This document shows positions 32,222 through 41,869 of a stretch of DNA of 64,000 nt, piece by piece; position 1 is the first letter of the stretch, and each line of letters begins with the position of its first letter. A program made the position numbers and the translations under genes. Under the pieces are notes generated by a model. The model saw only the letters and a list, made by a program, of their open reading frames with translations. It was not told where the DNA came from and made no database searches. The stretch covers positions 186,001 to 250,000 of the forward strand of contig WGOD01000003.1 of the NCBI GenBank assembly GCA_016124205.1, given 5' to 3'. The stretch comes from Alphaproteobacteria bacterium (GTDB lineage Bacteria; Pseudomonadota; Alphaproteobacteria; Caulobacterales; Maricaulaceae).

Positions 32222-33568
32222 ATGCCTCAGCCTCGCGCAGCCGTCATCCTCGCCGCCGGTCTCGGCACGCGGATGAAATCCGATCTGCCCAAATGTGCGC
32301 ATGCCGTTGCCGGCCGTCCGATGGTCCAATGGGCGATCGACCTGGCCCGCCAGTCCGGCGCGGACCGCATTGTCACGGTCTATGGCAAGAAATCGCCGCA
32401 GATTGCCGCGCTGGGGGAGGCCGTCGGAACCGAGACGGCCCTGCAGGATCCGCCGCTGGGAACCGGCCATGCCGTTCGTGCGGCAGAGGACGCGCTCAAA
32501 GGCTTCGAAGGCGATGTGATCGTGCTTTACGGCGATACGCCGTTGATCACACCAGAGACCGTTTCGCGCGTGTTCGAGGCGCTGCAGGGCGGGGCGTCCG
32601 TTGCCGTCCTCGGCTTCGAGCCGGATGATCCCGCCGCCTATGGCCGGTTGATCGAGAATGCGGACGGCGAGCTGGAACGCATTGTCGAATTCAAGGATGC
32701 TAACCCCGAGGAGCGCGCGGTTCGCCTGTGCAATTCCGGCGTGATGGCCGGTAATGCCAGGCTGATGTTCGAGCTCTTGTCCGAAGTGACAAACGACAAT
32801 GCGAACAAGGAATACTACCTGACCGATGTGGTCGGACTGGCCCGGGGCCGCGGCCTGAAAGCCGTCGCCGTGCGCGGCGACGAGGCTGAAGTGCTGGGCG
32901 TCAATTCGCGCAGCAATCTCGCCGAAGCCGAGGCGGCCTGGCAGGCTCGCAAGCGCGCCGCAGTGATGAAGGAGGGTGCGACACTGATCGCGCCCGATAC
33001 CGTCTGGTTCGGCCATGACACGCAGATCGGCCGCGATGTGCTGATCGAGCCGAACGTGTTCTTCGGTCCCGGCGTGACGGTGGAGGACAATGCCGTCATT
33101 CACGGCTTTTCTCACCTCGAAGGCTGCACCGTGCGAAACGGCGCCCATGTCGGTCCCTTCGTGCGCCTGCGGCCGGCCGCGGACATCGGCCCGAACGCCA
33201 AGGTGGGCAATTTCGTCGAGGTGAAAAAATCCACACTCGGAGAGGGCGCAAAGGCCAGCCACCTCTCCTATATCGGTGATGCCGACGTCGGCGCGAACGC
33301 GAATATCGGAGCCGGAACCATCACCTGCAATTACGACGGCTTCGGGAAGAACAAGACGGTCATCGGCGAAGGCGCCTTTATCGGCTCGAACTCGTCGCTG
33401 GTCGCGCCGGTCACGATCGGGGCTGGAGCCTATACGGGCTCCGGCAGTGTCGTGACCGATGACGTGCCCGCCGACGCGCTGGCGCTTGGCCGCGCCAAGC
33501 AGGCGAACAAGGAAGGCTGGGCGTCCCGATTCCGGGCCGCCATGACGAAACGCAAAGGGGAAGGCTGA
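32222..33568 (+). CDS. glmU: bifunctional UDP-N-acetylglucosamine pyrophosphorylase/glucosamine-1-phosphate acetyltransferase
   Basis: A 448-residue cytoplasmic enzyme making UDP-GlcNAc for peptidoglycan and lipid A. The uridyltransferase domain (1-228) begins AVILAAGLGTRMKSDLPK and has LYGDTPLI. The acetyltransferase left-handed beta helix (about 245-440) has repeated hexads and the conserved FVEVKKSTLGEGAKASHLSYIGDADVG-type region, with NYDGFGKNKTVIGEGAFIGS binding acetyl-CoA. Start at 32222 (MPQPRAAVIL) is after a CGGGAG site. It abuts the next gene without a gap (TGA then ATG), so the two are likely cotranscribed. Confidence 0.96.
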   Translation: MPQPRAAVILAAGLGTRMKSDLPKCAHAVAGRPMVQWAIDLARQSGADRIVTVYGKKSPQIAALGEAVGTETALQDPPLGTGHAVRAAEDALKGFEGDVIVLYGDTPLITPETVSRVFEALQGGASVAVLGFEPDDPAAYGRLIENADGELERIVEFKDANPEERAVRLCNSGVMAGNARLMFELLSEVTNDNANKEYYLTDVVGLARGRGLKAVAVRGDEAEVLGVNSRSNLAEAEAAWQARKRAAVMKEGATLIAPDTVWFGHDTQIGRDVLIEPNVFFGPGVTVEDNAVIHGFSHLEGCTVRNGAHVGPFVRLRPAADIGPNAKVGNFVEVKKSTLGEGAKASHLSYIGDADVGANANIGAGTITCNYDGFGKNKTVIGEGAFIGSNSSLVAPVTIGAGAYTGSGSVVTDDVPADALALGRAKQANKEGWASRFRAAMTKRKGEG

Positions 33569-35032
33569 ATGAACCCGCTCGACCGGCTCAAGGACCGCTC
33601 ACTGTTCCGCACGGAATCCTATATCGGCGGACGCTGGGAGACTGGGGGCAGCCGGTTCAAGGTCCACAATCCCGCCAATCGCGGCGAACTGGCCGAGGTT
33701 CACGATGTCGGTGCCGAGGGCGCAAAGGCGGCGGTAGCCGCAGCCGCCGAGGCGCTGAAATCCTGGCGAAAAACCAGCGTGTTCGAGCGCGGCCGGATTC
33801 TGCGCCGCTGGTATGACCTGATTGTCGAGCATCAGCACGATCTGGGCGTCCTGATCACCGCGGAAATGGGCAAGCCGCTTCCTGAAGCGAAGGGCGAGGT
33901 CGTTTACGGCGCGGCCTTCGTCGACTGGTCGATCGAGGAAGCCAAGCGCATGCATGGCGAGACCATCGCCGTGCCGATCCCGGGTTCGCGCGGCTGGACG
34001 GTGCGCCAGCCGGTCGGGGTGGTGTCCTGCATCACGCCGTGGAATTTCCCTTCCGCCATGGTGACGCGCAAATGCGCCCCGGCGATGGCGGCAGGCTGCA
34101 CGATCGTTCTGAAGCCGGCTCCGGAAACACCGCTCTCGGCGCTGGCGCTGGCCGAACTGGCGGACCGGGCCGGCATTCCGGCGGGTGTGTTCAACGTCGT
34201 GTGCGGCGATGCGGAAGCCATCGGACCTGTGCTGACCGGCTCGCCGGACGTCCGGCTTGTCGGCTTCACGGGCTCGACCGAGGTCGGGAAGATCCTGATG
34301 CGGCAGGCCGCCGACGGCATCAAGCGCGTGGCGCTGGAACTGGGCGGGAACGCGCCCTTCCTCGTCATGGATGACGCCGATATCGAGGAAGCGGCCAACG
34401 GGATCGTACGCGGCAAGTTCCGCGCGGCGGGCCAGACCTGCGTGTCCCCGAACCGCATCATCGTGCAGGAGAAGGTCGCCGACGATCTGATTGCCGCTCT
34501 GGAAGCCAAGGTGAAGGCGATCAAGGTCGGCGACGGGTTCGAAGCCGGTGTCGAAGTCGGTCCGCTGATCCATGACGAGGCGGTGGAGCGGGTGAGCGGC
34601 CTTGTCGCATCCGCACGGTCGGAAGGCGCCCGCATCCTCGTTGGCGGTGAAGCGCGGACCGATCTGGGCGGCAGTTTCTTTGCGCCGACACTGATCGAGG
34701 GCGGCAGTTTCGCGCTCGACCTGGCGTGCTACGAAATTTTCGGCCCCATCGCCTCGGTCTACCGGGCGAAGGACGAGGCGGAGATGATCGCCGCCGCCAA
34801 TGATACGCCCTACGGCCTCGCCGCCTATCTCTACACGCGCGACATCGGCCGGGTTCACCGCATGTCGGAAGGCCTCGATTTCGGGATGATCGGTATCAAC
34901 GCGCCGACGGTGGGCGCGGCTTCGACCCCGTTCGGCGGGATGAAGCAGTCCGGCATCGGCCGCGAAGGCGGCAAGTGGGGCGTCGAGGAATTCACCGAAC
35001 TGAAATACGTCCTCCTCGCAGGAGTGGAATGA
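33569..35032 (+). CDS. gabD: NAD(P)-dependent aldehyde dehydrogenase, succinate-semialdehyde type
   Basis: A 487-residue class I ALDH. Cofactor motifs are ITPWNFPSAM and GFTGSTEVGKIL; catalytic Glu lies in LELGGNAPFLVMDD and catalytic Cys in AAGQTCVSPNR. The NRI segment after the Cys and the MKQSGIGREGGKWGVEEF end are typical of the GabD/SSADH subgroup (succinate-semialdehyde to succinate). Substrate is inferred from these motifs. It lies directly after glmU and overlaps the start region of rpiA. Confidence 0.82.
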   Translation: MNPLDRLKDRSLFRTESYIGGRWETGGSRFKVHNPANRGELAEVHDVGAEGAKAAVAAAAEALKSWRKTSVFERGRILRRWYDLIVEHQHDLGVLITAEMGKPLPEAKGEVVYGAAFVDWSIEEAKRMHGETIAVPIPGSRGWTVRQPVGVVSCITPWNFPSAMVTRKCAPAMAAGCTIVLKPAPETPLSALALAELADRAGIPAGVFNVVCGDAEAIGPVLTGSPDVRLVGFTGSTEVGKILMRQAADGIKRVALELGGNAPFLVMDDADIEEAANGIVRGKFRAAGQTCVSPNRIIVQEKVADDLIAALEAKVKAIKVGDGFEAGVEVGPLIHDEAVERVSGLVASARSEGARILVGGEARTDLGGSFFAPTLIEGGSFALDLACYEIFGPIASVYRAKDEAEMIAAANDTPYGLAAYLYTRDIGRVHRMSEGLDFGMIGINAPTVGAASTPFGGMKQSGIGREGGKWGVEEFTELKYVLLAGVE

Positions 35033-35733
35033 TGAGCGCCTCGCACCAGAAGACCAGTGCTGCGGTTGCTGCACTGGACTATGTCCAGGACGGAATGGTG
35101 CTGGGGCTGGGTTCCGGATCGACGGCCGAAATCTTCGTGAAGAAGTTGGGCGAGCGCGTCGCTGAAGGCCTCAGCGTGAAAGGCGTGCCGACATCGGAAC
35201 GCACCGCCGAAGTCGCCCGAGAAGCCGGTGTGCCGCTGATCCCCGTCGATCAGGCCGACTGCCTGCATGTCACGATCGATGGCGCGGACGAGGTCGATGG
35301 CAAATTCCAGCTGATCAAGGGCGGCGGCGGTTGCCTTCTTCGCGAGAAGATAATCGCCCACGCCAGCGATCTGATGGTCGTCATCATCGACGAGACCAAG
35401 CTGGTCGGGGCGCTCGGCGAGTTTCCGCTGCCGGTCGAGGTCGATCCCTTCGCCTTCACGATCACGGCAAAGAAGGTGTTCGATGCGCTGCGTAGTGTCG
35501 GGGTCGAGCGTCCGGATGTGCAGCTGCGCCGCAAGGGTGACGGGCTCGAGCCTTTCATCAGCGATGGCGGCAACTACATCCTTGATTGCGCCTGCGGCAT
35601 GATCCCGAACGCGGCGGCAGCCGACCGGGCACTGAAGGCCATCCCCGGCGTCATGGAACACGGCCTGTTCCTCGGCCTCGCCCGCGTCGTGATCGTGGGT
35701 GAAGACGGTGGTGCGCGCGTGATGGAGCTTTAG
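35032..35733 (+). CDS. rpiA: ribose-5-phosphate isomerase A
   Basis: A 233-residue pentose phosphate pathway enzyme that interconverts ribose 5-phosphate and ribulose 5-phosphate. Motifs are LGLGSGSTAEIF, IDGADEVDGKFQLIKGGGG and LLREKI, which hold the catalytic Asp/Glu and Lys. Two ATGs in tandem (35029, 35032) are possible; the second is better spaced (7 bases) from GGAG at 35021. It begins at the stop of the dehydrogenase gene and is followed after 9 bases by gor; rpiA and gor both relate to NADPH and redox supply. Confidence 0.94.
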   Translation: MSASHQKTSAAVAALDYVQDGMVLGLGSGSTAEIFVKKLGERVAEGLSVKGVPTSERTAEVAREAGVPLIPVDQADCLHVTIDGADEVDGKFQLIKGGGGCLLREKIIAHASDLMVVIIDETKLVGALGEFPLPVEVDPFAFTITAKKVFDALRSVGVERPDVQLRRKGDGLEPFISDGGNYILDCACGMIPNAAAADRALKAIPGVMEHGLFLGLARVVIVGEDGGARVMEL

Positions 35734-35742
35734 GAGACTGTT

Positions 35743-37125
35743 TTGGCTGAATTCGACTACGACCTCTTCGTCATCGGGGCGGGCAGCGGCGGCGTGCGCG
35801 CGGCGCGCATGTCGGCGATGAAGGGCGCGAAAGTCGCCATCGCCGAGGAATACCGGGTCGGCGGGACCTGCGTCGTACGCGGCTGCGTGCCGAAGAAATT
35901 CCTGGTCTACGCCAGCGCATACGGGAAGGGCTTCAAGGCATCCAAGGGCTATGGATGGACCGCCGGGGACGTGTCCTTCGACTGGAAGACGCTGATCGAT
36001 GCGGTCCATGACGAGGTGTCGCGCCTGTCGGGCATCTACTGGAAGAATCTCTCCAACAGCGGCGTCGAGATCATCGAGGACCGGGCGGTGTTCGAGGATG
36101 CGAACACGATCCGCCTCGTGAAATCCGACAAGACGATCACGGCGAAGCACATCCTGATCGCCGTCGGCGGCACGCCGGCGCGGCTCGACATTCCGGGTGA
36201 CGATCTGGCGATCACGTCGAATGAAGCCTTCCACCTCGAAAAACTGCCCAAGCATGTCGTGATCAATGGCGGGGGCTATATCGCGTGCGAATTCGCCCAG
36301 ATCTTTGCCGGTCTCGGCAGTGAGGTCTGCCTTGTCTATCGCGGCGACACGGTGCTGCGCGGATTCGACGACGACATCCGCGCCCACATCCATGAAGAGC
36401 TGAAGAAGTTCGGCGTCCGGGTCATCACCCATGCCAACACGGTGAAGATCGAGGACAAGGGCGACGGCCTGAAAACCGTCCATCTCGACACCGGCGACAC
36501 GATCGACGCCGACGTGGTGATGCACGCGGTTGGCCGCGTGGCGAAGACCGAAGGGCTGAATCTTGAGGCCGCGGGTGTCGAAACCCGCGAAAACGGTTCG
36601 GTGAAGGTCGATGAATACTCGAAGACGAGCGCTGATCACATCTATGCCGTTGGCGACGTGACCGACCGGATTCAGCTGACCCCGGTGGCGATCCGCGAGG
36701 GCGCGGCCTTTGCCGAGACCGTGTTCGGCAACAATCCGTCGGCGTTCGATCATGCCGACGTTGCCAGCGCCGTCTTCACCCAGCCGCCGGTGGGGTCGGT
36801 CGGTTTGACCGAGCACCAGGCGCGCCAGAAGCACGGCAAGATCGACATCTACAAGTCGGTCTTCCGGCCGATGAAGAACGTCCTGTCGGGCAGCGACAGC
36901 CGGATGATCATCAAACTCGTCGTGAAGGCGGACGACCAGCGTGTGGTTGGCGTCCACATGGCCGGAGACGATGCACCGGAGATCATCCAGGCCGCCGCCA
37001 TCGCGGTGAAGGCCGGGCTGACGAAGGGACAATTCGACGCAACCTGCGCTGTTCACCCCACGGTAGCGGAAGAAATGGTAACCTTGCGCGAGAAATGGAC
37101 CCCGCCCGAACTTGGAGCGAGCTGA
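35743..37125 (+). CDS. gor: glutathione-disulfide reductase
   Basis: A 460-residue FAD- and NADPH-dependent disulfide reductase. FAD motif is [16 protein letters not shown], the redox-active pair is in [16 protein letters not shown], the pyridine nucleotide site includes [15 protein letters not shown], and [16 protein letters not shown] precedes the interface domain that ends with [12 protein letters not shown] and its catalytic His. This combination is that of glutathione reductase rather than lipoamide or mercury reductase. The start is TTG at 35743, supported by an AGGAG site six bases upstream and by the gap to rpiA. Confidence 0.94.
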   Translation: MAEFDYDLFVIGAGSGGVRAARMSAMKGAKVAIAEEYRVGGTCVVRGCVPKKFLVYASAYGKGFKASKGYGWTAGDVSFDWKTLIDAVHDEVSRLSGIYWKNLSNSGVEIIEDRAVFEDANTIRLVKSDKTITAKHILIAVGGTPARLDIPGDDLAITSNEAFHLEKLPKHVVINGGGYIACEFAQIFAGLGSEVCLVYRGDTVLRGFDDDIRAHIHEELKKFGVRVITHANTVKIEDKGDGLKTVHLDTGDTIDADVVMHAVGRVAKTEGLNLEAAGVETRENGSVKVDEYSKTSADHIYAVGDVTDRIQLTPVAIREGAAFAETVFGNNPSAFDHADVASAVFTQPPVGSVGLTEHQARQKHGKIDIYKSVFRPMKNVLSGSDSRMIIKLVVKADDQRVVGVHMAGDDAPEIIQAAAIAVKAGLTKGQFDATCAVHPTVAEEMVTLREKWTPPELGAS

Positions 37126-37126
37126 A

Positions 37127-38497
37127 TTGACGGCCTGGATACCTGCCTCCTGGCGTTCGCGCCCGGCGCATCAATTACCGGATTATCCCGATCCGGACGC
37201 GCTGACGCGTGTCGAGGCGGAGCTGTCCGCCCGGCCGCCGCTCGTCTTCGCGGGTGAGGCACGGCGTCTGAAACGCCAGCTGGCCGAAGTGGCAGCGGGG
37301 CGGGCCTTCCTGTTGCAGGGCGGCGATTGCGCCGAGAGCTTCAAGGAATTCTCCGCCGATGGCGTGCGAGACACGTTCCGCGTGTTGCTGCAGATGGCGG
37401 TCGTCCTGACCTTTGCAGCGTCGCGCCCGGTGGTGAAGGTCGGCCGGATCGCCGGCCAGTTCACCAAGCCGCGTTCGAGCGGGACCGAGGTGAAGGACGG
37501 GATCGAACTGCCGAGCTATCGCGGTGACAGCGTCAACGACATGGCGTTTGACGGGGCGGCGCGGGTTCCGGACCCGACGCGCCTGATCAAGGCCTACGAC
37601 CAGTCCGCGTCGACGCTGAACCTGCTGCGCGCCTTTGCCTCGGGCGGTTATGCCGACCTCAACAACGTCCACCAATGGACGCTCGAATTCGTCAAGGACA
37701 GTCCGGCCACAGAGCGTTACTCGGAGATGGCCGAGCGGATATCCGAAGCGCTCGATTTCATGCGCGCCTGCGGTGTGTCGGGCGATGCAGCCCGGAGCCT
37801 GGAAGGCGTCGATTTCTACACCAGCCACGAGGCGCTGCACCTGCCGTTCGAGGAGGCGCTGACGCGCCGTGATCCGGCAACCGGGCAATGGCTCGCCAGT
37901 TCTGCGCACATGTTGTGGATCGGCGAGCGGACCCGCCAGCCGGACGCCGCCCATGTCGAATTCATGCGCGGCATCTCGAACCCGATCGGGATGAAGTGCG
38001 GTCCGACGATGGAGCCGGACGAGCTTCTGACTTTGATCGACACGCTGAACCCGTCGAATGATCCGGGGCGGCTTGTCCTGATCACGCGTATGGGGGCGGA
38101 CAAGGTGCGCGACCGCCTGCCGGCGCTGGTGCGCGCGGTCGAGCGGGAAGGGCGCAGCGTTGTGTGGTCGTGCGACCCGATGCACGGCAATACCGTGAAA
38201 ACGCAGAGCGGCTACAAGACCCGCGACTTCGACCGGATCGTGATGGAGCTGGAAGGCTTCATGGACGCCGTGTCGGGCGAGGGCGGTTATCCCGGCGGGG
38301 TTCACTTCGAACTGACCGGCCGGAATGTCACCGAATGCGTGGGCGGTGCGCGTGCTGTGACCGAGGCGGATCTGTCGTCGCGCTATCACACGCATTGCGA
38401 TCCGCGCCTCAATGCCGACCAGGCCATCGACATGGCCTTCCGCATCGCCGAGGCGATGAAGCGGGGGCGCCGTTCCCGGTCCGAAGACGCGGCCTGA
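37127..38497 (+). CDS. class II 3-deoxy-7-phosphoheptulonate (DAHP) synthase
   Basis: A 456-residue plant-type DAHP synthase, first enzyme of the shikimate pathway, joining phosphoenolpyruvate and erythrose 4-phosphate. Motifs are [12 protein letters not shown] (metal-binding Cys), [78 protein letters not shown] and [15 protein letters not shown]. The start is probably TTG at 37127 (the residues [19 protein letters not shown] match the family), one base after the gor stop, with GGAG upstream. It ends before a strong bidirectional terminator. Confidence 0.93.
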   Translation: MTAWIPASWRSRPAHQLPDYPDPDALTRVEAELSARPPLVFAGEARRLKRQLAEVAAGRAFLLQGGDCAESFKEFSADGVRDTFRVLLQMAVVLTFAASRPVVKVGRIAGQFTKPRSSGTEVKDGIELPSYRGDSVNDMAFDGAARVPDPTRLIKAYDQSASTLNLLRAFASGGYADLNNVHQWTLEFVKDSPATERYSEMAERISEALDFMRACGVSGDAARSLEGVDFYTSHEALHLPFEEALTRRDPATGQWLASSAHMLWIGERTRQPDAAHVEFMRGISNPIGMKCGPTMEPDELLTLIDTLNPSNDPGRLVLITRMGADKVRDRLPALVRAVEREGRSVVWSCDPMHGNTVKTQSGYKTRDFDRIVMELEGFMDAVSGEGGYPGGVHFELTGRNVTECVGGARAVTEADLSSRYHTHCDPRLNADQAIDMAFRIAEAMKRGRRSRSEDAA

Positions 38498-38519
38498 CGC
38501 TTAAGTAGACCGGCAAAGA

Positions 38520-38549
38520 AAAACGCCGCCCCGTTGAGGGCGGCGTTTT
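38520..38549. terminator. bidirectional rho-independent terminator
   Basis: Perfect 12-base stem AAAACGCCGCCC (38520-38531) and GGGCGGCGTTTT (38538-38549) with a six-base loop. The T-run on one side and A-run on the other allow it to serve both the DAHP synthase gene (plus) and the HU gene (minus). Confidence 0.93.
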
Positions 38550-38573
38550 CATTTCATCGATCCGTCTTCTGGA

Positions 38574-38840
38574 TCAGATGTCCTTCAGCGAAGCCGCCGG
38601 GCGGAAAGCCGCCGACGTCTTGGCCTTCGACATCATGGTCTCACCCGTGCGCGGGTTGCGGACCTGACGGGCGTCGCGGTGCTTGGCGTAGAAGGTGCCG
38701 AAGCCGGCCAGCTGGACGCTGTCCTTCTTCTTCACGGCGCCGACGATGGCGTTGACGGTCGCGTCGACGGCGTCAGAGGCTTGCGACTTGGACAGGCCAG
38801 TGGCGTCGGCAACCGCTTTCGCGAGATCGGATTTGTTCAT
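38574..38840 (-). CDS. hup: HU-family histone-like DNA-binding protein
   Basis: An 88-residue nucleoid protein. MNKSDLAKAVADATGLSKSQ is the HU N-terminal helix pair, VQLAGFGTFYAKHRDARQVR starts the beta arms, and RNPRTGETMM carries the intercalating proline. The start at 38840 has a GGGGAG site. The arm ending MMSKAKTSAAFRPAASLKDI is slightly divergent from the usual IKIPASKVPAFKAGK. Monocistronic, with a strong terminator. Confidence 0.93.
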   Translation of the reverse strand: MNKSDLAKAVADATGLSKSQASDAVDATVNAIVGAVKKKDSVQLAGFGTFYAKHRDARQVRNPRTGETMMSKAKTSAAFRPAASLKDI

Positions 38841-39045
38841 GGTCAGGGACTCCCCCAAATGATTGATGGCTGCGTCTCAATCGGACGTTTCCGGGTGAGG
38901 CGCGATTCCGTTTTACGCGCACTATTGATGACGCGGGCTGGCTCTATGGCAAGGTGTTTGGGCCGTTCAGCCGCATGAATCCATGCTTTTTTGGTGAAAA
39001 ACCGCCCAATCGCGGTCGCGGCTTGGTTATTGCGGGGTAAACGGA

Positions 39046-39237
39046 ATGATGTTCCGCGCTGAAACACAGCCCCGCCGCCGGTTCTACCTCCCGGCGATTC
39101 GCGCTCTGATCGTGGCGATTCCCGCCGCGATGGCGGCTTACTACGGCTTGCAATGGGCCGGAGCCGGTGCGCCATGGCCGGAATTGGCCGGTGCGATCGC
39201 GGGCGGCTTTCTGGTCGGACGGCTCAGCCGCCGTTGA
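39046..39237 (+). CDS. possible small membrane protein (63 aa)
   Basis: A 63-residue frame with a basic N-terminus (AETQPRRRFYLP), two hydrophobic segments (about 18-34 and 44-58) separated by AGAGAPWPE, and a terminal RLSRR. A GGGG ribosome-like site lies before the ATG. It overlaps the end of the convergent membrane gene by 14 bases. Not recognised; if unreal, 38841-39223 is a 383-base stretch holding only the HU promoter and two scattered GANTC sites. Confidence 0.4.
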   Translation: MMFRAETQPRRRFYLPAIRALIVAIPAAMAAYYGLQWAGAGAPWPELAGAIAGGFLVGRLSRR

Positions 39238-39955
39238 TCCGGATCGCGGCGTAGACGAAGCCGATAAGCGCCATCACCAGGCCGCCCAAAAACACCAGCA
39301 GGATCGTGACGACGGAGAACAGCGCAGCCTTGAGAAGCGCGCCTGTCCGTGTCGTGGCCAGAAGACCCGGCGCGCCGCGGTAGAATGTGTAGCCGTACAA
39401 GAGCGCAATGATCGGTATCGACCAGTTCAGCCATTCGAGATGACCGGTTCCGGCGGTCACGACCATCAGGACCAGACCGACGACCGAGGCGACGGACAGG
39501 ATGGCGAAAGTGATGTTGATCCGCGCCGTCCAGTGAAGCGACTTGTTGAACGCCCCGATCAGAAAGGCTGAGAGCCCGGTCATGCCCCCGACGATAACGG
39601 CGTGCAGCAGGTTCGCGACATCACCATAGTGACGGGCAATCTCCTCGATCGATCCGCCGAACGCGGATTCGAGCATGGCAATCGTCGAGGCGTCACCGGC
39701 CTGCCATTGCGACAGGATCAGGCCGCCATAGCCGCCCCAGACCACCGAAAAGAGCACCTGGAGGCCGATGATCCCGAGCCATATCCGAAGGCTCGGTGTG
39801 TAGGTCTCGCGGTCGCGCTCGGCATAGGCCTGGAAGACGGCACGCGGCTTCACGAACAGGGCGTAGATCGTCCGGAAACTGCGGAAGTTGAAGCCGAGGA
39901 TGTCTTCGATGAAGTCCTCGGTGTCCTCACTCCGCGGTTTCGGACTGGTCGTCAC
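39224..39955 (-). CDS. multi-spanning membrane protein, paralogue of the one at 40944 (243 aa)
   Basis: A membrane protein of about five helices after a cytoplasmic N-terminus (FIEDILGFNFRSFRTIYALF, then KPRAVFQAYAERDRETYTPSLR). The N-terminal pattern FRTI, PR-V-QA, DRE-Y-P also appears in the gene at 40944, so they are diverged paralogues. It resembles DUF3667-like or other small permease-like families, but I cannot name a function. The GTG start at 39955 overlaps the stop of the oxidoreductase gene (GTGA); codons upstream in the frame lie inside that gene. Confidence 0.75.
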   Translation of the reverse strand: MTTSPKPRSEDTEDFIEDILGFNFRSFRTIYALFVKPRAVFQAYAERDRETYTPSLRIWLGIIGLQVLFSVVWGGYGGLILSQWQAGDASTIAMLESAFGGSIEEIARHYGDVANLLHAVIVGGMTGLSAFLIGAFNKSLHWTARINITFAILSVASVVGLVLMVVTAGTGHLEWLNWSIPIIALLYGYTFYRGAPGLLATTRTGALLKAALFSVVTILLVFLGGLVMALIGFVYAAIRINGG

Positions 39956-40947
39956 AGCTTGACCAGCATCTTGCCGAGGTTTTCGCCGCGGAACAGGCCG
40001 AGGAAGGCGTCCGGCATGGAAGCGATACCCTCGCGAACCGTCTCGCGGGTCTGCACCTTCCCGGCCATCATCCACTGCGCCAGGTCGGTCATGAAGTCGC
40101 CCATCATGTCCATGTGGTCGGTCACGATGAAGCCCTGGATGCGCAGGGATTTGGCAACGATGTTGGCGAGGTTGTCCGGCAGCGGCTGAGCGCTGGCGTC
40201 ATTGTAGCGCTGGATCATGCCACAGGCGGCGATCCGGCCTTTCGGCTTCAGCACTTCCATGGCCGCGGTCCAGTGCGTGCCGCCGACATTCTCGAAATAG
40301 GCATCGACACCGCCGCCCGCCGCTTCGCGGATCGCCTTGGCCAGATTTCCGGCTTCCTTGTAATCGACCACGGCATCGGCCCCGATTTCACGGCAGAAAT
40401 CGCACTTTTCCTTGCCGCCGGCGGTCGCAATGACCTTTGCGCCCATGGCCTTGGCAAACTGGATACCGGCCGAACCAACGGCGCCGGCGCCGGCCGACAT
40501 CCACAGCGTTTCGCCTTCCTTCAGATCAATGACGCGCTTGATGCCGACATAGGCGGTCATGCCGGTCAGGCCGGCGATGTGGAGATAGGCCTGAGGCGGC
40601 AGCAGGCTCGTGTCGATCTTCTGCAAGCCCTTGCCGTCGCTGACATAGGCCTCGCGCCAGCCATTCATCGACAAGACCCAGTCGCCCTTGGCGAATTTCG
40701 GATTGTGGCTCTCGATGACTTCGCCGACCGCGCCGCCTTCCATCGCCTGGCCGATCTGGAACGGATCGACATAGGTGCGGATCCCGCTCATCCGGCCGCG
40801 CATATAGGGGTCAACCGACAGCCAGCGGTTCTGAACCAGGACCTGGCCGTCCTTCGGCGCGGCGATATCGACCTCGGCGAGTTCGAAATTCTCCGGGCCG
40901 GGTTCGCCCTTGGGGTAAGCGGTCAGATGGATTTCACGGGATTTCAT
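39952..40947 (-). CDS. curA: zinc-independent NADP-dependent oxidoreductase (CurA/PTGR-type MDR)
   Basis: A 331-residue medium-chain reductase without the catalytic zinc ligands. SVDPYMRGRM is typical of the PTGR/CurA subgroup; GLTGMTAYVGIKRV and SAGAGAVGSAGIQFAKAMGAKVIATAGGKEKC form the NADP site; VDAYFENVGG is the following conserved segment. Members reduce enone or curcumin-type double bonds. It lies between two paralogous membrane genes and overlaps both by four bases, so all three are surely one operon; the link between enzyme and membrane proteins is unknown. Confidence 0.88.
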   Translation of the reverse strand: MKSREIHLTAYPKGEPGPENFELAEVDIAAPKDGQVLVQNRWLSVDPYMRGRMSGIRTYVDPFQIGQAMEGGAVGEVIESHNPKFAKGDWVLSMNGWREAYVSDGKGLQKIDTSLLPPQAYLHIAGLTGMTAYVGIKRVIDLKEGETLWMSAGAGAVGSAGIQFAKAMGAKVIATAGGKEKCDFCREIGADAVVDYKEAGNLAKAIREAAGGGVDAYFENVGGTHWTAAMEVLKPKGRIAACGMIQRYNDASAQPLPDNLANIVAKSLRIQGFIVTDHMDMMGDFMTDLAQWMMAGKVQTRETVREGIASMPDAFLGLFRGENLGKMLVKL

Positions 40948-41741
40948 GAGGACTGTAGCTCCACAGCGGTTCGGAAAAGATCGAGGAAGGAGGTGTCGTG
41001 GAAGATGCGCAGGGTGAGTTCCGCGACGGCAAACTGACCCAGTCCGACAATCAGAATGGTCAGAGGCAGCAATACGAAAATGCCCAATGTCTTGAAGATC
41101 ACACCACTAACCGTCCGGGCATAGTGGGTCGAGAATACGCGTGCTGTCGCAACGAAATACATGGTCAGGCCGACCACCATCGAGATCATGTACCAGGTGA
41201 AGAAGTCACCGAAGACCGCCATCGCGAGGATCGGCAACATGATCAGATAGGAGGCGTTGGTGGTCAGCAGATAGGTCAGCAGGTGACCATAATATGATCG
41301 CGACGGCCGGTAGGCCTTGAACACCAGAAGATAGGGCAGGGCGGCCAGCACGGTCAGAAGTGTGGTCGTCAGGCTGGCGGCCCGCTCGAGACTTTGATCG
41401 ACGGCGGCACGGTCGAGGCCTTCGTTTTCGAGCCAGGTCAGCACTTCCCGTTCGCTTTCGGCGCTCTGGCCGACGAACATGTCCGTCGTCATCGCGGCTG
41501 GCACGCCGACAAACGCCATGATGGCGAACTGCATGCCGAACAGGACCAGAAACATGCGGATGATCGGGATATAGCGTTCGCGGTCGCCGTCATAAGCGGC
41601 CTGCAGCACGCGCGGCGTATGCACGACCGTGTCCCAGATCGTCCGGAATATCCGCGTATCGACACCGATAATCGCATCGGCGACGTCGTCCGCGTCGGCG
41701 CGTGTCGGCCGCGTATCGTCGGGTCTGTTCGAATCCGCCAT
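40944..41741 (-). CDS. multi-spanning membrane protein, paralogue of the one at 39224 (265 aa)
   Basis: First gene of the three-gene operon. A polar N-terminus (about 25 residues, DDTRPTRADADDVADAI) leads to VDTRIFRTIWDTVVHTPRVLQ, ERYIPIIRMFLVL and about five membrane helices. The N-terminal motif is shared with the 39224 gene, while the loop near residues 85-115 is longer. No enzymatic motif. Function unknown; the family appears to be restricted, as far as I recall, to alphaproteobacteria. Confidence 0.75.
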   Translation of the reverse strand: MADSNRPDDTRPTRADADDVADAIIGVDTRIFRTIWDTVVHTPRVLQAAYDGDRERYIPIIRMFLVLFGMQFAIMAFVGVPAAMTTDMFVGQSAESEREVLTWLENEGLDRAAVDQSLERAASLTTTLLTVLAALPYLLVFKAYRPSRSYYGHLLTYLLTTNASYLIMLPILAMAVFGDFFTWYMISMVVGLTMYFVATARVFSTHYARTVSGVIFKTLGIFVLLPLTILIVGLGQFAVAELTLRIFHDTSFLDLFRTAVELQSS

Positions 41742-41869
41742 GGAAATCCCTCGCCGCAGCTAATCCTAGGCGCAATGCGTTGCGGGGCAAGTCTGCCAGA
41801 TTGCGCAACAATGATTGATGCAGGCCGTTATTGTGCCAAGACTGGCTGCATGCGAGGTGCGCGCTCATC

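Noticed and set aside
34855..37056. A 733-codon minus-strand frame opposite rpiA and gor
   Set aside because: It covers several real genes with clear motifs on the plus strand and lacks any recognisable domain or ribosome site.
41742..41869. TTGCG/CGCAA palindromes between divergent genes
   Set aside because: Only short words of 5 to 8 bases in a region of ordinary composition; no spacing pattern or known operator shape.
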